This document shows positions 1-14,830 of a DNA stretch of 64,000 bases, one piece after another. Below the pieces are notes generated by a model, which worked only from the letters and a program-made list of their open reading frames with translations, was not told the origin of the DNA and did no database searches. Source of the stretch: Sapria himalayana (lineage: Eukaryota; Streptophyta; Magnoliopsida; Malpighiales; Rafflesiaceae); NCBI GenBank assembly GCA_029783825.1, contig JAREIK010001461.1, positions 216,808-280,807 on the forward strand. Direction: 5' to 3'. Numbering within the stretch: the first letter of the stretch is position 1; every line of letters starts with the position of its first letter. A program made the position numbers and the translations under genes.

Positions 1-243
1 AGAAGTAGAAAGACGAACATATGAAAAGATAGACAAATAGATAGATAGACAGATACTCAAATAGATAGATAGACAAATAGTCAACTATATAGACATATAG
101 ATATATAGATAGATAGATAGATAGATGGACAAATAGATAGATATATAAATCATCAAAAAAATAGACTAATAGATAGACTGATAGATAGATAGATAGACAG
201 ATGGACAGATATACAAATATATAGATAGACAGAAAGATATATA

Positions 244-2172
244 GCCAAATTAACAGATAGATAATTAGAGTGATATACTAAAAGACAACTAGAGGGAGAG
301 AGATATCGACAGATAGGTACATAGACATATATATAGATCGATAGATAAATAGATAGCAAATAGATAGATAAAAAGAAAAATTTACAGATAGATAGACAGA
401 TAGACTGATAGATAGAGAGATAGATAGATAGATAGTTAGATAGTGATTTAAATAGTTAGATTAATAGATATATAGATATACATATAAAAGATAGATAAAT
501 AGACAAATAGACATATAGAAAGATAGAGAGATAGACAGATTGAGAGATAGAGAAATAGACATATAAACAAATGGAAATATATATAGATTGACATATATAT
601 GGATTAATTGACATAAGGATAGACAAATAGACAGCTAGACAGATAGAAAAATAGTCTTATAGATATATAAATAGATAGCAAATAGATAGATATACAGATA
701 GATACATAGATAGATAGATTGATTGATTGATAGAAAAATAGATAGCTAGGCAAATAGATAGATAGATAGATATAAAGATAAACAAATACATAGGTAGATA
801 GATAGATAAATAGATAGAAAGATAGATAGATAGGTAGATAGAAAGATAGATAGAATGAAAGATATATAGATAGTCAGATAGATAGACAGATAAATAAATA
901 TATAGATAGATAGATAGATAGACAAATTTATAAATTTACATTAAGCTGATAGTAAGATATCCAATTTGACAAATATACTTATAGGCAGATAGGCAAAAAG
1001 TTAGGTAGCTTGATAGATAGATAGACAGATAGAGAAATATTTAGATAGATAGATAGATAAACAGATAGATATATAAAAACACAAAGAAAGATAAAAATAA
1101 AGGCATTTGAAAAATAGAAAAATAAACACATAGACACATAGAAAAATAGACACATAGACACAAAGAAAAATACACTAATAAATAGATAAAAAGAAGATAG
1201 ACAAACATATAAAAAGATAGATAAATAGATAGACAAATACTCAAATAGATAGATAGTCAAATAGTCAAATAGATAGACATATAGATAAACAGATAGATAG
1301 ATAGTTGGATAAAAAGATAGACAGATAAATCATCATAAAAATAGACATATATATAGATATATAGATGGACAAATAGATAGACAGATAAATCATCAAAAAA
1401 ATAGACAGATAGATAGATAGATTGATTGATTGATAAATAAAAAGATATACAGATAAATAAATATAAAGATAGATAGATAGACAAATAGATATATAAATAG
1501 ATAGAGAGATAGACACATAGATATATATACAAATTGACAAATAGATATATAAATAGATAAAGAAATAGACATATATAGACATAGACAAATAGACAAATAG
1601 ACACTTAGACACATAGACAAATCGACTGATAAATAGATATAACTATAGATAGGCAAACATAAGAATAGATAGACAAATAGATAGCAAGGAAAATAGATAA
1701 AAATAAAGATAGATATATATACAAATCGAGAGATGGACTGATATTCTGATAGATAGATAGATAGATAGAAAGGTAGACAAAAAGACTAATAGACTAATAG
1801 ATAGATAGACACAGAGATAGTTAGACACATAGCTAGATATAAAGATAGGCAAGTAGATAGATAGAAATCTATGTAAATAGAAAGATAGATAAATCAATAT
1901 ATAGATAAATTGGTAAACAAATAGATAGATATATTGATAAATATATAGATAAACAGAAAGTTAGATAGGTAGATAGTTAGATATAAAAAAATAGATAGAT
2001 AGATAGATATAATGGGAGTTAGATCTATAGATATATAGATATATAAATATATAGATAGACTAATAGATAGATAGTTATAGAGACAAATAGACAAATAGAC
2101 ATATAGATAGGGATATAGATAGATAGATTGATAGATAGACATATAGTTAGTTAGAAAGATAGATATACAAAT

Positions 2173-2205
<33 letters not shown>

Positions 2206-3450
2206 CAAATAGTCATATAGATAGAAAGATATTAAGAAAGATATATAGAGATTTAGATATATAGATAAATAAATATATAGATAGACTAATATTTAAGATA
2301 GATAAATAAACAAATAGGCAAATAGACAAATATCCAAATAGACAAATAAATGTCTAAAAATAAACAATTAGTTAGATAGACAAATAGATAGGTAGACAAA
2401 TTGATAGACATATTGCCTGATAGATTGATTGAATCATAGATATATATAGATAGTCTTTTATATAGAGAGTCAAATAAATAGATAGGTAGATAGTTAGAGA
2501 CATAGATAGATAGGTAGATAGATAACTATATAGACATATAGATAAAAGTTATATAGATAGATAGATGCAATGATTGATGAGTAGATAGGTTGATAGATAA
2601 ATAGACATATAGACAAATAAACAAATAGATAGATAAATAGATATCAAAATAGATAGATAGACTGATAGATAAATAGCCATATAGACAAATAGAGAGATAA
2701 ATAGATAGACAGTTAAATAAATAAAGAGATAGATTGATTAATAGATAGGTAAATAAAAGAATGAATTATTGATATATAGATACAAAGACAATTATATATT
2801 TAGATAAATATATAGATTTAGAAAAAGGCATATAGACAAATAGACAAATTGATAGATTGATAGAGAGATAGATAGATAGATGGATAAAGAATTAGATAGA
2901 TGTATAAATAAATATATATAATATATGCATATAAATAGATAGACAAATAGATAGATAGGCAGATAGATAGATAGACACATATACTAATTGACAAATAGAT
3001 TTATAGATAGATAGACAAAAAATATATAAAAAAAATACACAAATATAAAAATAGATAGATATATAGACACATAAATAGAATGATACATAAATAGACATGT
3101 AGATAAATAGATAAATAGATAGATAGATAGATAGTTAGATAGTTATATGATTATACAGAGAGAAATATAGATAGAAAAATAAATAGATGGACAGATAGAT
3201 AGATAAATATAATTTTAGATTAATAGAGAATAAATAGATATATTGGTAGAATGACTGATAGAAAGATAATAGATATATATATATATAGATAGAAAGATAG
3301 AGAGATAGACACATAGAAAGCTAGAAAGAAAGAAAGATAGGTTGATATATAGATAGATAGATAAACATATTGAAAGATAGATAAGAATATAGATAGATAG
3401 ATTGATAGATAGATAGAAATTCACATAGATAGATAGACACATCGACACAT

Positions 3451-3485
<35 letters not shown>

Positions 3486-3742
3486 CATATAGACATATAG
3501 ATAGATAAATAGAGAGATAGATATAGATAGATAGATAGATTGATTGATTGATTGAGAGAGAGATATAAAGATAAATAGATAGATAGAAATATATATTGAT
3601 AAATAGATAGAAATATATATATTGATAGATAGATAGATAAATAGACAAATTGATATACACATAAATAGATAGAAAGACAGATATACAGACAGATAGACAG
3701 ACAGATAGACAGATAGATAGATAGATACATAGAGAGGTCTAT

Positions 3743-3775
<33 letters not shown>

Positions 3776-4282
3776 CATAGAGATATATAAAGATAGATTG
3801 ATAGACATATATACAAATATACATATAGCAAGATACATAAATAGATAGACATATATATAAATATATAGATAGATTGATAGACAAATATATAGATAAATAT
3901 AAAGATATATAGATAAACAAATAGAAAGGTAGTCAGAAAGAAAGAAAAATAGTAAGATAGATATATAGACATATAGATAATTAGACAGATAGAGATTTAA
4001 AGAAATAGATAGGTAGATAGATAGTTAAATAGATAGATAGAAAGATAGATAAATAGATATATAGACTTATAGATATAGATATAGATATAGATATAGATAT
4101 ATATATATATATATATATATATAGATTCCTAGATAGATAAATAGACAAATAAATTTATTTACAGATACAAAGATAGACTGATAAATAATTAAACAAATTG
4201 AAAGATAGAAAGATAGATTCAAAATAGATAGATATAAAAATACAAATCCGGATAGATAGAAATATAGATAGATAGATAAACA

Positions 4283-4327
<45 letters not shown>

Positions 4328-4670
4328 GTAAATATGTATGTATGAATATTGATAGATATAAAATTCGATAGATAGATATATAGATAGATAGATAGATAGA
4401 CATATAGATAGATAAAATATAGAGATAGAAAGGTAGATAGATAGATTGACAAATAGATAGATAGATTGTTAGATTGATTGATTGATTGACAAATAGATAG
4501 ATAGATAAGAAGATAGAAAGAAGGAAAGAAAGATAGATAGCTATATAAATAGATAGATAGGCCAATATATAGAAAGATATATAGACATATAGATATACAG
4601 AGAGAGACAAAAGGACAGATAGATTGATAGACATATTGACAAGTATATAGATTGATAGTTTGATAGATAG
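244..4670 (+). repeat. Higher-order GATA unit 1 (~4.4 kb)
   Basis: This unit is bounded by two occurrences of an irregular landmark that begins CCAAATT(A/G)ACAGATA and continues through ATAATTAGA to a GACAACTAGAG block, at 244 and 4671. It also holds a landmark AGTTATAT(G/A)ATTATACAG at 3141, a block around 2020-2050 with AGATCTATA that recurs near 18640, and a block near 2820 (TTAGAAAAAGGCATATA) that recurs near 19285. Unit borders are set at the landmark for convenience; the true repeat phase is unknown. Confidence 0.6.
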
Positions 4671-4722
4671 CCAAATTGACAGATAAATAATTAGAATTAT
4701 AGACTAATAGACAACTAGAGAA

Positions 4723-4756
<34 letters not shown>

Positions 4757-7438
4757 ATAGATAGAGAGATAGATAAAAATATAGACAAATAGGAAAATAT
4801 ATAAATTAATAGATAGACACATAGATATATTAATTGATTGATAGACAAAAAGATATATAAACAGATAGAAAGATAGAAAAAAATACAAAAAGATAGAGAG
4901 AGAGAGAGAGAGAGAGATTGATACATACTCAAAAAGGTTTATAACTAGACATTTAGACATATAGACAGATAGATAGATAGACATAAAAAATATAGAGAGC
5001 TAGATAGATAGACATATAGATAGATATAAAGATATATAGATAGACAGATAAATATTTAGACAAATAGAAAGATAGATATAAATATAGTTAGATACCTATA
5101 AAGATAGATAGATAGACTAATATACATAAATACATATAGATTGATATATAGATAGAGAGATAGATATAAAGATAGATAAAAAGATAGATAAAAAGATAGA
5201 TATATAGATAGACAGAGAGACTTATATATATATATATATTCAAAGATAAATAGATAGATAGATCAACATATAGAAAATAAAATTATAGACAGATTAACTA
5301 ATAGATAGATAGATATATAGATAGATAGACATATAGATACATACATAGATAGATAGATAGACTAATAGATTGGTATATATAAAAATAGTTAAATAGTTAT
5401 ATATATAAATAGATAGATACAAATTTATACCGATAGAGAATGATAGAGATAGACAGATAGATAGACAAACAAATATATATACAGACATATGGACTGATAA
5501 ACTGATAGACTAATTGATATATAGATAGAAAGAAAAAAAAAGATTGATTGATTGATTGTTTGACATATAGACACAGACAGATATATATATTTATATATAT
5601 GTATATATCTATATATAAAGAGAGATAAATAGAATGATAGATAGATATACAAATTGATAGATGTCCAACTAGAAAGATAGCTTGAGAGATTAATAGATAT
5701 ATAGATAGATAAACATATAAATAGATATACATAAAAATAGATAGACAAATAGATACATATATATAGATATAGACAGATTGATATATAAAAAGATAGATAA
5801 ATAAATAAATAGACAAACAAACTGATAGATTGATAGATATTTAGATAAACAGAACTACACATTGATTGATATGCTAATATACTTGAAGATGATTTGATAG
5901 GTTAGATAGATAGATTGATTGAATGATAAATAGCCGATAGTTACACATATAGATTGATTGATAGATACATATTTAGACAAATATATGATAGATAGATGAA
6001 TATTGACAGATAGAAAAATATACAGATGTACATATAGACATATAGATAATAGATACAAAAGAATAGATAGTTAATATAAAAGATAGATATGAATAGACTA
6101 TATTAACTAGAAATAAGACTAATAGATAAAAAGAACATGATTGAATAGCATTAGATATATAGATTAAATATATACTTAGATAGATATATATATAGAAAAA
6201 AAATATCACTAGACTAATAGAATAATAGACAAATGATAATAAGTGATAAATAAATACTTAGACAAATAGATATATAGACAAAAGATAGTTTAACAATACC
6301 AGATTCAAAAACGACTAATGACAAATAGACATGTAAATAGATAGATAGATAACGAATATATAGCAGATAAAAGATAGATAGAAATACAAGACAATAAATA
6401 GATAGACAAATAGACAAATAGACAATTAGGTAGTTGAAAGATAGATAGATAGGTAGATATTAGACAGTTTGATATTTAGACAAATAGATATATAGATAGA
6501 AAGATAGACATTTAGATAGATTGATAGATAGACTAATATACAGATGGACATATAAAAAGAAAGAATGATAAATAGATAGATAGATAGACAGATAAACATT
6601 TAGATAGATATATAGATAGATAGATAAATAGATAGATAGATAAATAGATATAAAGATATACAGAAAGATTGAAAGATAGAAAAAAATAGATAGATAGATA
6701 CTTAGAATAATAGATAGATAGATAATAGATAGATAGATAAATAGAAAGAATAATAGATAGATATATAGATAGATAGATAGACATATAGATATATAGATAG
6801 ATAGACAGATAGAGAGATATATAGATAGATAGATAGATAAACAGATAGATAGATAGAATAGATAAATAGATAGATAGATAAATAAATAAATAGAATAGAT
6901 AGATAGATAGAATAATTGATAGGATAATTGACTAATAGTCTGAAACATAGAAATATAGTTAGATAGTTAGACAAATAGAAAGATTGATATATAGATAGTA
7001 AGAAAGTTAGTTATTTAGAAAGATAGATAAATAAATAGATAAAAAGGAATAATAGATTGATAGATTGATACATAGATACATAAGCTGATAAATAGATAGA
7101 TAGATATTTAGACATAGACATTTAAATAGATAGACATTTAGATTGTTAGGCAAATAATGAATTAGACAAATAGATAGATAGATATATAAGGCATATAGAC
7201 ATATAAAGCAATAGACAGATAGATTGATAGACAATTAAATAGATAGATAGTTAGAAAGTTTGACAAATAGACATATAGATTTATAAAAAATAAAAAAAAT
7301 AGATATCTAGATAGATAAACAGATCGACACATAGATAGCTAGACAAATGGATAGATAGAAAGATAGATAAATAGAAATATATTGAGATAGATATATAAAA
7401 AGATTGAAGATTTAAAATAGAGAGAAAGGCAAATAAAT

Positions 7439-7478
<40 letters not shown>

Positions 7479-7734
7479 AATTAGATAGATAGACATATAG
7501 ATAGATAGTTATATATAAAGAAAAATAGATAGATAATTAGTTAGTTAGTTAGATAGTTATATAATTATACAGATAGAAATATAGATAGAAATATAAATAG
7601 ATAGACAGATAGATAGATAAATAGACTTTTAGATTAAAATATAGATAAATAGATATATAGAGAGAATGACAAATAGATAGGTAAATAGATAAATAGATAG
7701 ATAGATACATAGAAAGATAGAAAGTAAGAAAGAT

Positions 7735-7781
<47 letters not shown>

Positions 7782-7990
7782 TAAACAAATTGAAAGATAG
7801 ATAAGTAAATAGATTGATAGACAGATAGATAGATAGAGAGAAATTCACATAGATAAATAAACACATAGAAACATAATAAGATAGATACATAGACATATAG
7901 ACACATATAGATAGATAGAAAGATAGATAGATATACTATAGAATAAATATATAGATAGATAGTTAAAAATAAAGATAGATAGATAGTTAG

Positions 7991-8027
<37 letters not shown>

Positions 8028-9013
8028 TATAGATAGATAGACAAATAAACAAATTGAAATACATATAAAAAGATAGATAGATAGACAGATAAATAGATAG
8101 ATAGATAGATAGATAGAGAGGTCAATAGATAAATAGATTGATAGATACTTAGAGACATATAAAGATTGATAGATTGACATATAGACAAATACACATATAG
8201 CTAGATAGATATATAGACAGTTAGATAGATATATAGATAGAGAAATAGACAAATATATAAATAAATTGGTAGATATATAGATAGACAGATCGGTAGGTAG
8301 TTATAAAGAAAGATAGAAAAATAGTAAGATAGATATATAAACATACAAATAATTAGATTGATAGAGAAATAGATATATTGATAAATATATAGAAAGATAG
8401 ATAGATAATTAAATAGATAGATAGATAGATAAAGAGATATATAGACTTATAGATAGATAGATAGATATATATATATATATATATATATATTCTTAGATAG
8501 ATAGATAGACATATAAATATATTTACAGATACAAAGATAGACTGATAGACAATTAAACAAATAGAAAGATATAAAATAGATACAAAATAGATAGATATAA
8601 TATTAGAAATCTGGATAAACAGATAGAAAGAAAGAAAGATAGATAGATAGATATATATATATATATATAAGTATATAGATAGATATAAAATTAGATATAT
8701 AGATATATATATATAGACATATAGATAGATAAAATAGATAGATAAATAGATAGATAAATAGATAGATAAATAGATAGATAAATAGATAGATAGATAGACA
8801 AATAGATAGATAGTTAGTTAGTTAGATTGATTGATTCACAAATATATAAATAGATAGGCAGATAGAAAGAAAGATAGATAGATAGGAAGATAAATAGATA
8901 GATATAAAAATATATAGATAGATAGATATACATATATATATATATATATATAGACAAATAGATAGATACATAAATATTTAGATAGATAGACAAATAAATA
9001 GTTAGATAGATAA
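4671..9013 (+). repeat. Higher-order GATA unit 2 (~4.3 kb)
   Basis: The boundary landmark recurs at 4671 and 9014. Internal landmarks in order are TGAAGATGAT at 5884, a TACAGATGGACATATAAAAAG block near 6540, TGAAACATAGAAATATAG at 6941 and AGTTATATAATTATACAG at 7555. The same order is seen in the next unit. The stretch between the last two landmarks is only ~0.6 kb here but ~1.8 kb in unit 3, so this unit lacks about 1.2 kb, including the TTAGAAAAAGGCATATA block found in units 1 and 3. Confidence 0.6.
7737..7779. repeat. Pure TA run (43 bp)
   Basis: An uninterrupted alternating AT tract. Similar runs of about 40-44 bp lie at 9068-9109, 20025-20065, 20488-20530, 20726-20767, 22746-22786, 25479-25520 and 59688-59731, with shorter ones at 2175, 4097, 4286, 7441 and elsewhere. 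Confidence 0.95.
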
Positions 9014-9065
9014 CCAAATTGACAGATAAATAATTGCAATTATAGACTAATAGACAACTATAGAA

Positions 9066-9111
<46 letters not shown>

Positions 9112-11199
9112 ATAGATAAATAGATAGAAATATAGACAAATAGGCAAATATATAAATTGATAGATAGACACAGACACAAACACACACACACATATATATA
9201 TATTAATAGATTGATAGATATATAGATAGATTAACAAATATAAAGATTGAAAAATATACAGAAAGAGAGATAGAAAGTTAGATATATAGATAGATAGCTA
9301 AAGAGACATATAACTAAATATATAGAATGATAGACATATCAATAGATAAACAAATAAATAAATAAATAGCTAGATAGAAAGTAATATAGATAGATATAAA
9401 GATATATAGATAGACACTTAAATATATAGACACATAGAAAGATAGATATAAATATAGATAGATACCTTGAAAGATACATAGAAAGATACATAAATACATA
9501 TAGATTGATATATAGATAAAGAGATAGATATAAAAATAGATAGAAACATAGATATATAGATAGACAGATACACTAATAGAAGGAAATTATATACATATAA
9601 ATAGATAGAGATATAGAGATTCAAAGATAGACAGATAGATAGATCACCAGATAAAAAAATAAAATGATAGACAGATAGATCAATAGATAGATATATACAT
9701 AGATAGACATATATTTTGACTAATAGACTGATATGCATAAAGACAGTTAGATAGTTACATATATAGATAGATAGATACACATTTATACACATCGAGAAAT
9801 AGATAGATAAACAGATAGATTGAAAAATAGATAGATATGCAGACACATGGTCTAATACACTGATAGGCTAATTGATATATAGATAGATAGATTGATTGAT
9901 TGACATATAGACACATAGATAGATAGATATATAGATATATTGATAGATAGACATATAGATAAATAGAATCATACATAGATAGACATATAGATAGTTAGCC
10001 AAATAGAAAGATAGCCAGAGAGACTAATAGATAGATAGATATAAAATATATTTATAGATAGACATATAAATAGATAAACAAATAGATAGATATAATGATT
10101 GACATATAGACAGGTTGATAGATAGAAAGATAGATAGATAAATAGATAGACAGACAAACTTTTAGATTGATAGATATATAGATAGACAAAACTATAGATT
10201 GATTGATATACTGATATACATGAAGATGATTAGATAGTTAGATAGATAGAGAGATTGAATGATATATAGTTAGATAGGTATACATATAGATTTATCGATA
10301 GATACATATTTAGATAAATAGATAGATAGATAATCGATAGATAGAAATATTGATAGATAGATAAATAGATAGATATACAGATAAACATATAGATAAATAG
10401 ATATATAGATAGAGAGATGGATATTTAGTTAGATAGAAAGATAGATAGATAGATAGATAGGCTTATAGATAACTAGACAAATAGACTAATAAATAGAAAG
10501 GCATATTGATACATAGATAGATAGATAAATATATACTTAGATAGATAGATATATAGATAAACAAATAGACACTTAGACTAATAGAATAATAGACAAATAG
10601 ATAGATAAAAAGTGATAAATACTTAAACATTAAGATAGAGAGACAAGTAGATATAAAGATAGTTTGAAAATAGCCAGATTCATAAATAGACTAATATACC
10701 AATAGATAGGTAGGTAGATAGATAACTATATAGATAGATAGATAAAAAGATAGAAAATACATACACACAGAAATAGATAGAAAATACATACACACATAAA
10801 TAGATAGACAAATAGACAAATAGACAAACAGACAAATAGACAAATAGACATATAGTCAAATAGACAGATAGACTAATATACAGTTAGATAGTTTGAAAGA
10901 TATAAAGATAGATAGATAGATAGATATTTAGACAAGTATATATATACATTGAAAGATAGACATTTAGATAGATTGACGGATAGACTAATATACAGATGGA
11001 TATATAAAAAGAAAGAATGATAAATATATAGATAGATTGATAGACATTTAGATAGATATACAGATAAATAGTAGAAAGATAGATAGATAGATACAAAATA
11101 GAAAGATAGATAAATAGATATAAAGATAAACAGAAAGATTGATAGATAGAAAAACAAATAGATATATAGATTCTTAGAATAATAGATAGATAGACAGAT

Positions 11200-11211
11200 A
11201 GATAAATAAAT
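11200..11211. repeat. Possible LINE target-site duplication, left copy
   Basis: The 12-mer AGATAAATAAAT stands directly before the LINE and recurs at 17492-17503 directly after its A tail. The length suits target-primed reverse transcription. Because the surroundings are GATA-rich, part of the match could be chance. Confidence 0.5.
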
Positions 11212-11224
11212 AGATAACAAGGAA

Positions 11225-12562
11225 ATGGATTACTTAGTTAATAAGAAATCCTTTTCCGATTTTTACAAGAAGTCCGCGCAAACTGTAACAGCTCTTTAGG
11301 AATCTCACACGAAAATTATCGAGGAACCCTTGATAATGTTTTCTACCGAAGATATTCAGAGGCTTACTGAACCCCATAAGTTCATGCTTGTGGGCAAATT
11401 CTCACATGGAAGGCCTCGTGTTGATGATATTTGTGTGGTTTCTGAATCATTGAATCTTATGATGTTGATTAAAATCGGCCTCATCGACGATAAACATGTG
11501 CTGTAACAACTATTTTCCGAAGAAGATTTTCATCGAATTTGGCTAAGAGGTATCTGGTATATCATGGGATTTCCCATGAGAACTTTCAAATGGTCAACAA
11601 AATTCTCGACTAAGGAAGAATCATCGATGGCACTGGTATGGTTCCTGTTTCCCTTGCTACCAATACATTATTTTGATAAATTTGCATTATATCACATTGC
11701 TTGTACACCTGTTTCTCCTCTTCTTCTTGATGGTGATACTACCACTCTAAACAGGCCAAGTGTAGCTCTTATTTGTGTTAAAACTGATATACAAAAACCA
11801 ATTCCCTCAAGGATATGGATTGGAAATAATGATGGGGATGGTTTCTGGCAGCAAGTAGTTCCAGAGAACTTACTATCATACTGTATCTACTGTAAAAAAT
11901 TGGGGCATGGCTTGGAAAATTGTTTAGTTAAAAAAAGAAGGGAGGAAGTGAATCAAAAGAGAGAGGAGAGGTCAATGAATGTAGGAGAGAGGGGCATGTT
12001 AGTTAAATACCAAAAAAAACATCAAGATGAACACACTGCCCGAACAGAAGAACAGAATATAGAAGGAACTGAATTGAAATTAATTGAATATAGGATTCCT
12101 AATGAAACATAAAACAGGGCAGAAAATACATTAGAGACTATAAAAAGAACAGAAATGATTAAAAAAATATCAGAACTGAACAAAAGAACAAGAGCGTACA
12201 TGAAAAATAAAATTACAATAAACAAAGGATGGGTAGTCCCTATTGTGGACTATTCGGAAGAAGACCTTGAAACAAAAAGTTTAACCTCCTTTTTTACCGA
12301 TGGAGAAAATAATGTGCAGAAAATAAGATTATTAATAGATGACATAAATATAGATAAGCTTAAACAAAAAATGGGTAATAAAGAGTGGGCAATGGAGGAA
12401 TTAAAGATAATGTCAATTCAAATGGGAAGAGATTGGAAAGAAGAAAAAAGCGAAGATCTAGGTTTAATAAGAAAATCAAAAAATATGAAAAAATATAAAA
12501 ATAGAACATATGGAACCAAAATCACCACTAGAGTACAAGCTAAATCTATAATTAATGTATAA
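11225..12562 (+). pseudogene. LINE ORF1, DUF4283/zinc-knuckle protein (broken)
   Basis: One reading frame runs from ATG 11225 to the stop at 12560-12562 and is interrupted by TAG 11297, TAA 11504 and TAA 12110. The N-terminal half matches the DUF4283 type of plant LINE ORF1, with motifs such as LVGKFSHGRP, LFSEEDFHRIWLRGIWYI and the FMxWxxxF-like segment MRTFKWSTKF. Residues near 11876-11925 form a zinc knuckle: CIYCKKLGHGLENC, a Cx2Cx4Hx4C arrangement. The tail is lysine-rich and ends YGTKITTRVQAK, like other plant LINE ORF1 C-termini. In the family this protein binds the element RNA for retrotransposition. Two of the three stops could come from CAA/CAG codons by C-to-T change. The short intact frame 11564-12112 is only a piece of it. 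Confidence 0.85.
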
Positions 12563-12572
12563 TTATATTTAC

Positions 12573-13230
12573 TAGAATATATGGGGAATAGCGAATATTC
12601 CCTCAAGAAACAGATTGAAAAAATTGATTTATATGCACAAAATCAATCTTGTAGCAATAGCTGAACCTATGGTGGATAAGGATCAGCTAAGACTCTACAA
12701 AACTATGCTAGGATTTGACCATGGATAGGCAAATGAAAATGGAAAATTTTGGTTAATTTGGAAAAATAACCTAAACATAATAATATTAAAATAAACAAAT
12801 CAGTTAATAAATTTTAGTTTGAGTCAAGATGTAAATGAAATAATTACTATAGTTTATGCTAAAAATAAAAGAGAAGAGCGAAAAGAATTATGGGAGGATG
12901 TGGGAAAACCATTTAAAGAAAACAAGCATTGGATTATAGGGGGAGATTTCAATGTAGTAAGAAGCATTAAAGAGAAGAAAGGTGGAAAAACACCAAATAA
13001 AAAAGCCATGATTCACTTTAACGATACTATAAATAAAACTAACTTAATTCAGGCCAAATTCTTAGGATCTTCCTTCACATGGTGCAATAACCGGAAAAGG
13101 AAAGGTTTAATTTGGGCCAGATTAGATAGAATCTTTTATAACCTTAATTGGCTAGAGAATTATGGCTATGCAGAAGTGAAACATTTAAATAGAACTTGTT
13201 CTGATCGTAGTCCACTTTTAATCACCATTA
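12573..13230 (+). other. AP-endonuclease-like domain of ORF2
   Basis: The sequence shows the N-terminal NIWGIANIP motif, LVAIAEPMV with the family's conserved Glu, GGDFNVV and the C-terminal CSDRSPLLI. In active exonuclease/endonuclease/phosphatase-fold enzymes of this group the last motif is SDHSPL with a catalytic His. Here the codon at 13206-13208 is CGT (Arg), so catalysis would be lost even without the stops. Confidence 0.85.
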
Positions 13231-13849
13231 AAAACTCTTTCAATAAAGGAGGATCCTTTAGATTCCAAAATGCCTGGAGTTTACATCATGATTTTTTGAA
13301 TTTAGTAAAAAAATCCTGGAATAATGAGGCATCTGGTAATCCTATGCAAGTTATAAATAATAAGCTAAGTAGATTAAAAACTGAATTAAAAAAATGGAAT
13401 AAGGAAATATTTGGAGATATAAATAAAAACATAAAAGATGCAGAAGAATTAGTATTATATAAAGAATTAGAATTTGAAAAAGATCAAAGTTTAAATAATA
13501 GAAATTCATTAAGTAAGGCTCAAGCAGAGTTAAAACTAAAACTTGTAATGGAAGAGGTGTTTTGGAAACAAAAATCGAAGATAAAATGGCTAAATGAAGG
13601 AGATAAGATCACGAAGTTTTTCCAAAACCAGCTAAACTAAAATATCAGAAACACAGAATTAGGGGCATAAAGAATAATAAGAAAGAATGGGTAGTTAAAG
13701 ATATAGACATTCAAACTTATTTTACAGATTTCTTTAAAAATCAACTAAGTAATAAAAATGAGATTAAAGGAAATAGCTTGTTAGAAAAGATAGAAAATAG
13801 AATATCAAAAGAAGATAATAATAGGCTAATTAAACATGTAGAAGATGAA

Positions 13850-14830
13850 GAAATAAAAGCAGCCATTTATAGTATGAACAAGGAGAGCGTAACCGGACCG
13901 GATTGATGGAATAGCTATTTTTTTCAAATATGCTGGGACATAATTAAAATGGACATAAACAAAGCCATTAATAGCATATTCTATGGAACTGAAATAGGGA
14001 AAAAGTGGGGAAGTTTTCACATAGTTCTTATTTCAAAAATAGAAAACCCACAAACATGGGAGGATTTTAGACCTATCAGGCTATGTAATTCAATATATAA
14101 AATTCTAGCAAAAATATTACAAAATAGATTAGCCTATATATTGCCTAAAATTATTTCAATAGAACAAACCGGCTTAATGAAAAATAGATTAATTATGGAA
14201 AACATATGTTTGGCCAAGGAAATGTGTAGAGAAATAGGAACAAAAACAAGAGGACGAAATGTTATAATAAAATTAGATTTAGCTAAAGCCTTTGATAGAG
14301 TTGAATGGAACACACTCTGCTTTATTATGAGAAAAATGGATTTTTCTGAAACATGGATAGATCTGATTTACAGGTGCATATCTAACACATGGGCCAGAAT
14401 AATAACGAATGGAAAGTTGGAGTGGAAATAAAACCAATTAAAGGTCTAACCGTCTAAGACAAGGAGATCCACTCTCTCCATCTTTATTCAATTTATACTT
14501 AGAACTATTAATAGTTAACATTAAAGATAAGATGGAGAAAGGATTGATAGGTTCATTCAGACAACCAAAAAACACTCCACTTGTGAGTTGTCTGGCATAT
14601 GCAGACGATGTAATGATTTTTACTAATGGTAGTAGTAGATCATTAAAAAATCTGATGAGCTTATTAAAATGTATGGAAGATGAAACTGGTCAAAAATTGA
14701 ATAAAAGAAAATGTCAATATATGATAGCTTATAAATCCCCTCTGGCATTAACTCATAGAATTAAAAAACTTACTGGTTTTTCACACAAAAAAGGTGAAAT
14801 TATCTACTTGGGCTGCCCGGTATATGAAGG
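13850..14830 (+). other. Reverse transcriptase domain of ORF2
   Basis: Motifs appear in the normal order: SVTGPD (followed by a TGA in place of the usual Gly), RPIRLCNSIYKILAKIL, EQTGLMKNR, motif A IKLDLAKAFDRVEW, RQGDPLSPSLF (after a frame change), and motif C AYADD encoded at 14595-14609. GQKLNKRKCQ and YLGCPV follow. The catalytic Asp residues of motifs A and C are preserved. Confidence 0.93.

Larger units (their letters stand above)
1..11211 (+). repeat. GATA-family tetranucleotide array, block A
   Basis: Almost every position fits a degenerate 4-bp period: GATA dominates, with GACA, AATA, GAAA, GATT and TATA variants mixed in. The purine-rich strand is always the + strand. TA runs and short GTAT/CATA patches interrupt it. 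On the - strand the pure repeat reads Tyr-Leu-Ser-Ile with no stop in any frame, which explains the many long but meaningless - strand reading frames; on the + strand a TAG recurs every 12 bases. No gene, RNA or regulatory element is visible. Landmark sequences recur at ~4.4 kb (see the unit entries), so the block is organised as larger tandem units. It ends abruptly at a LINE insertion. Confidence 0.97.
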
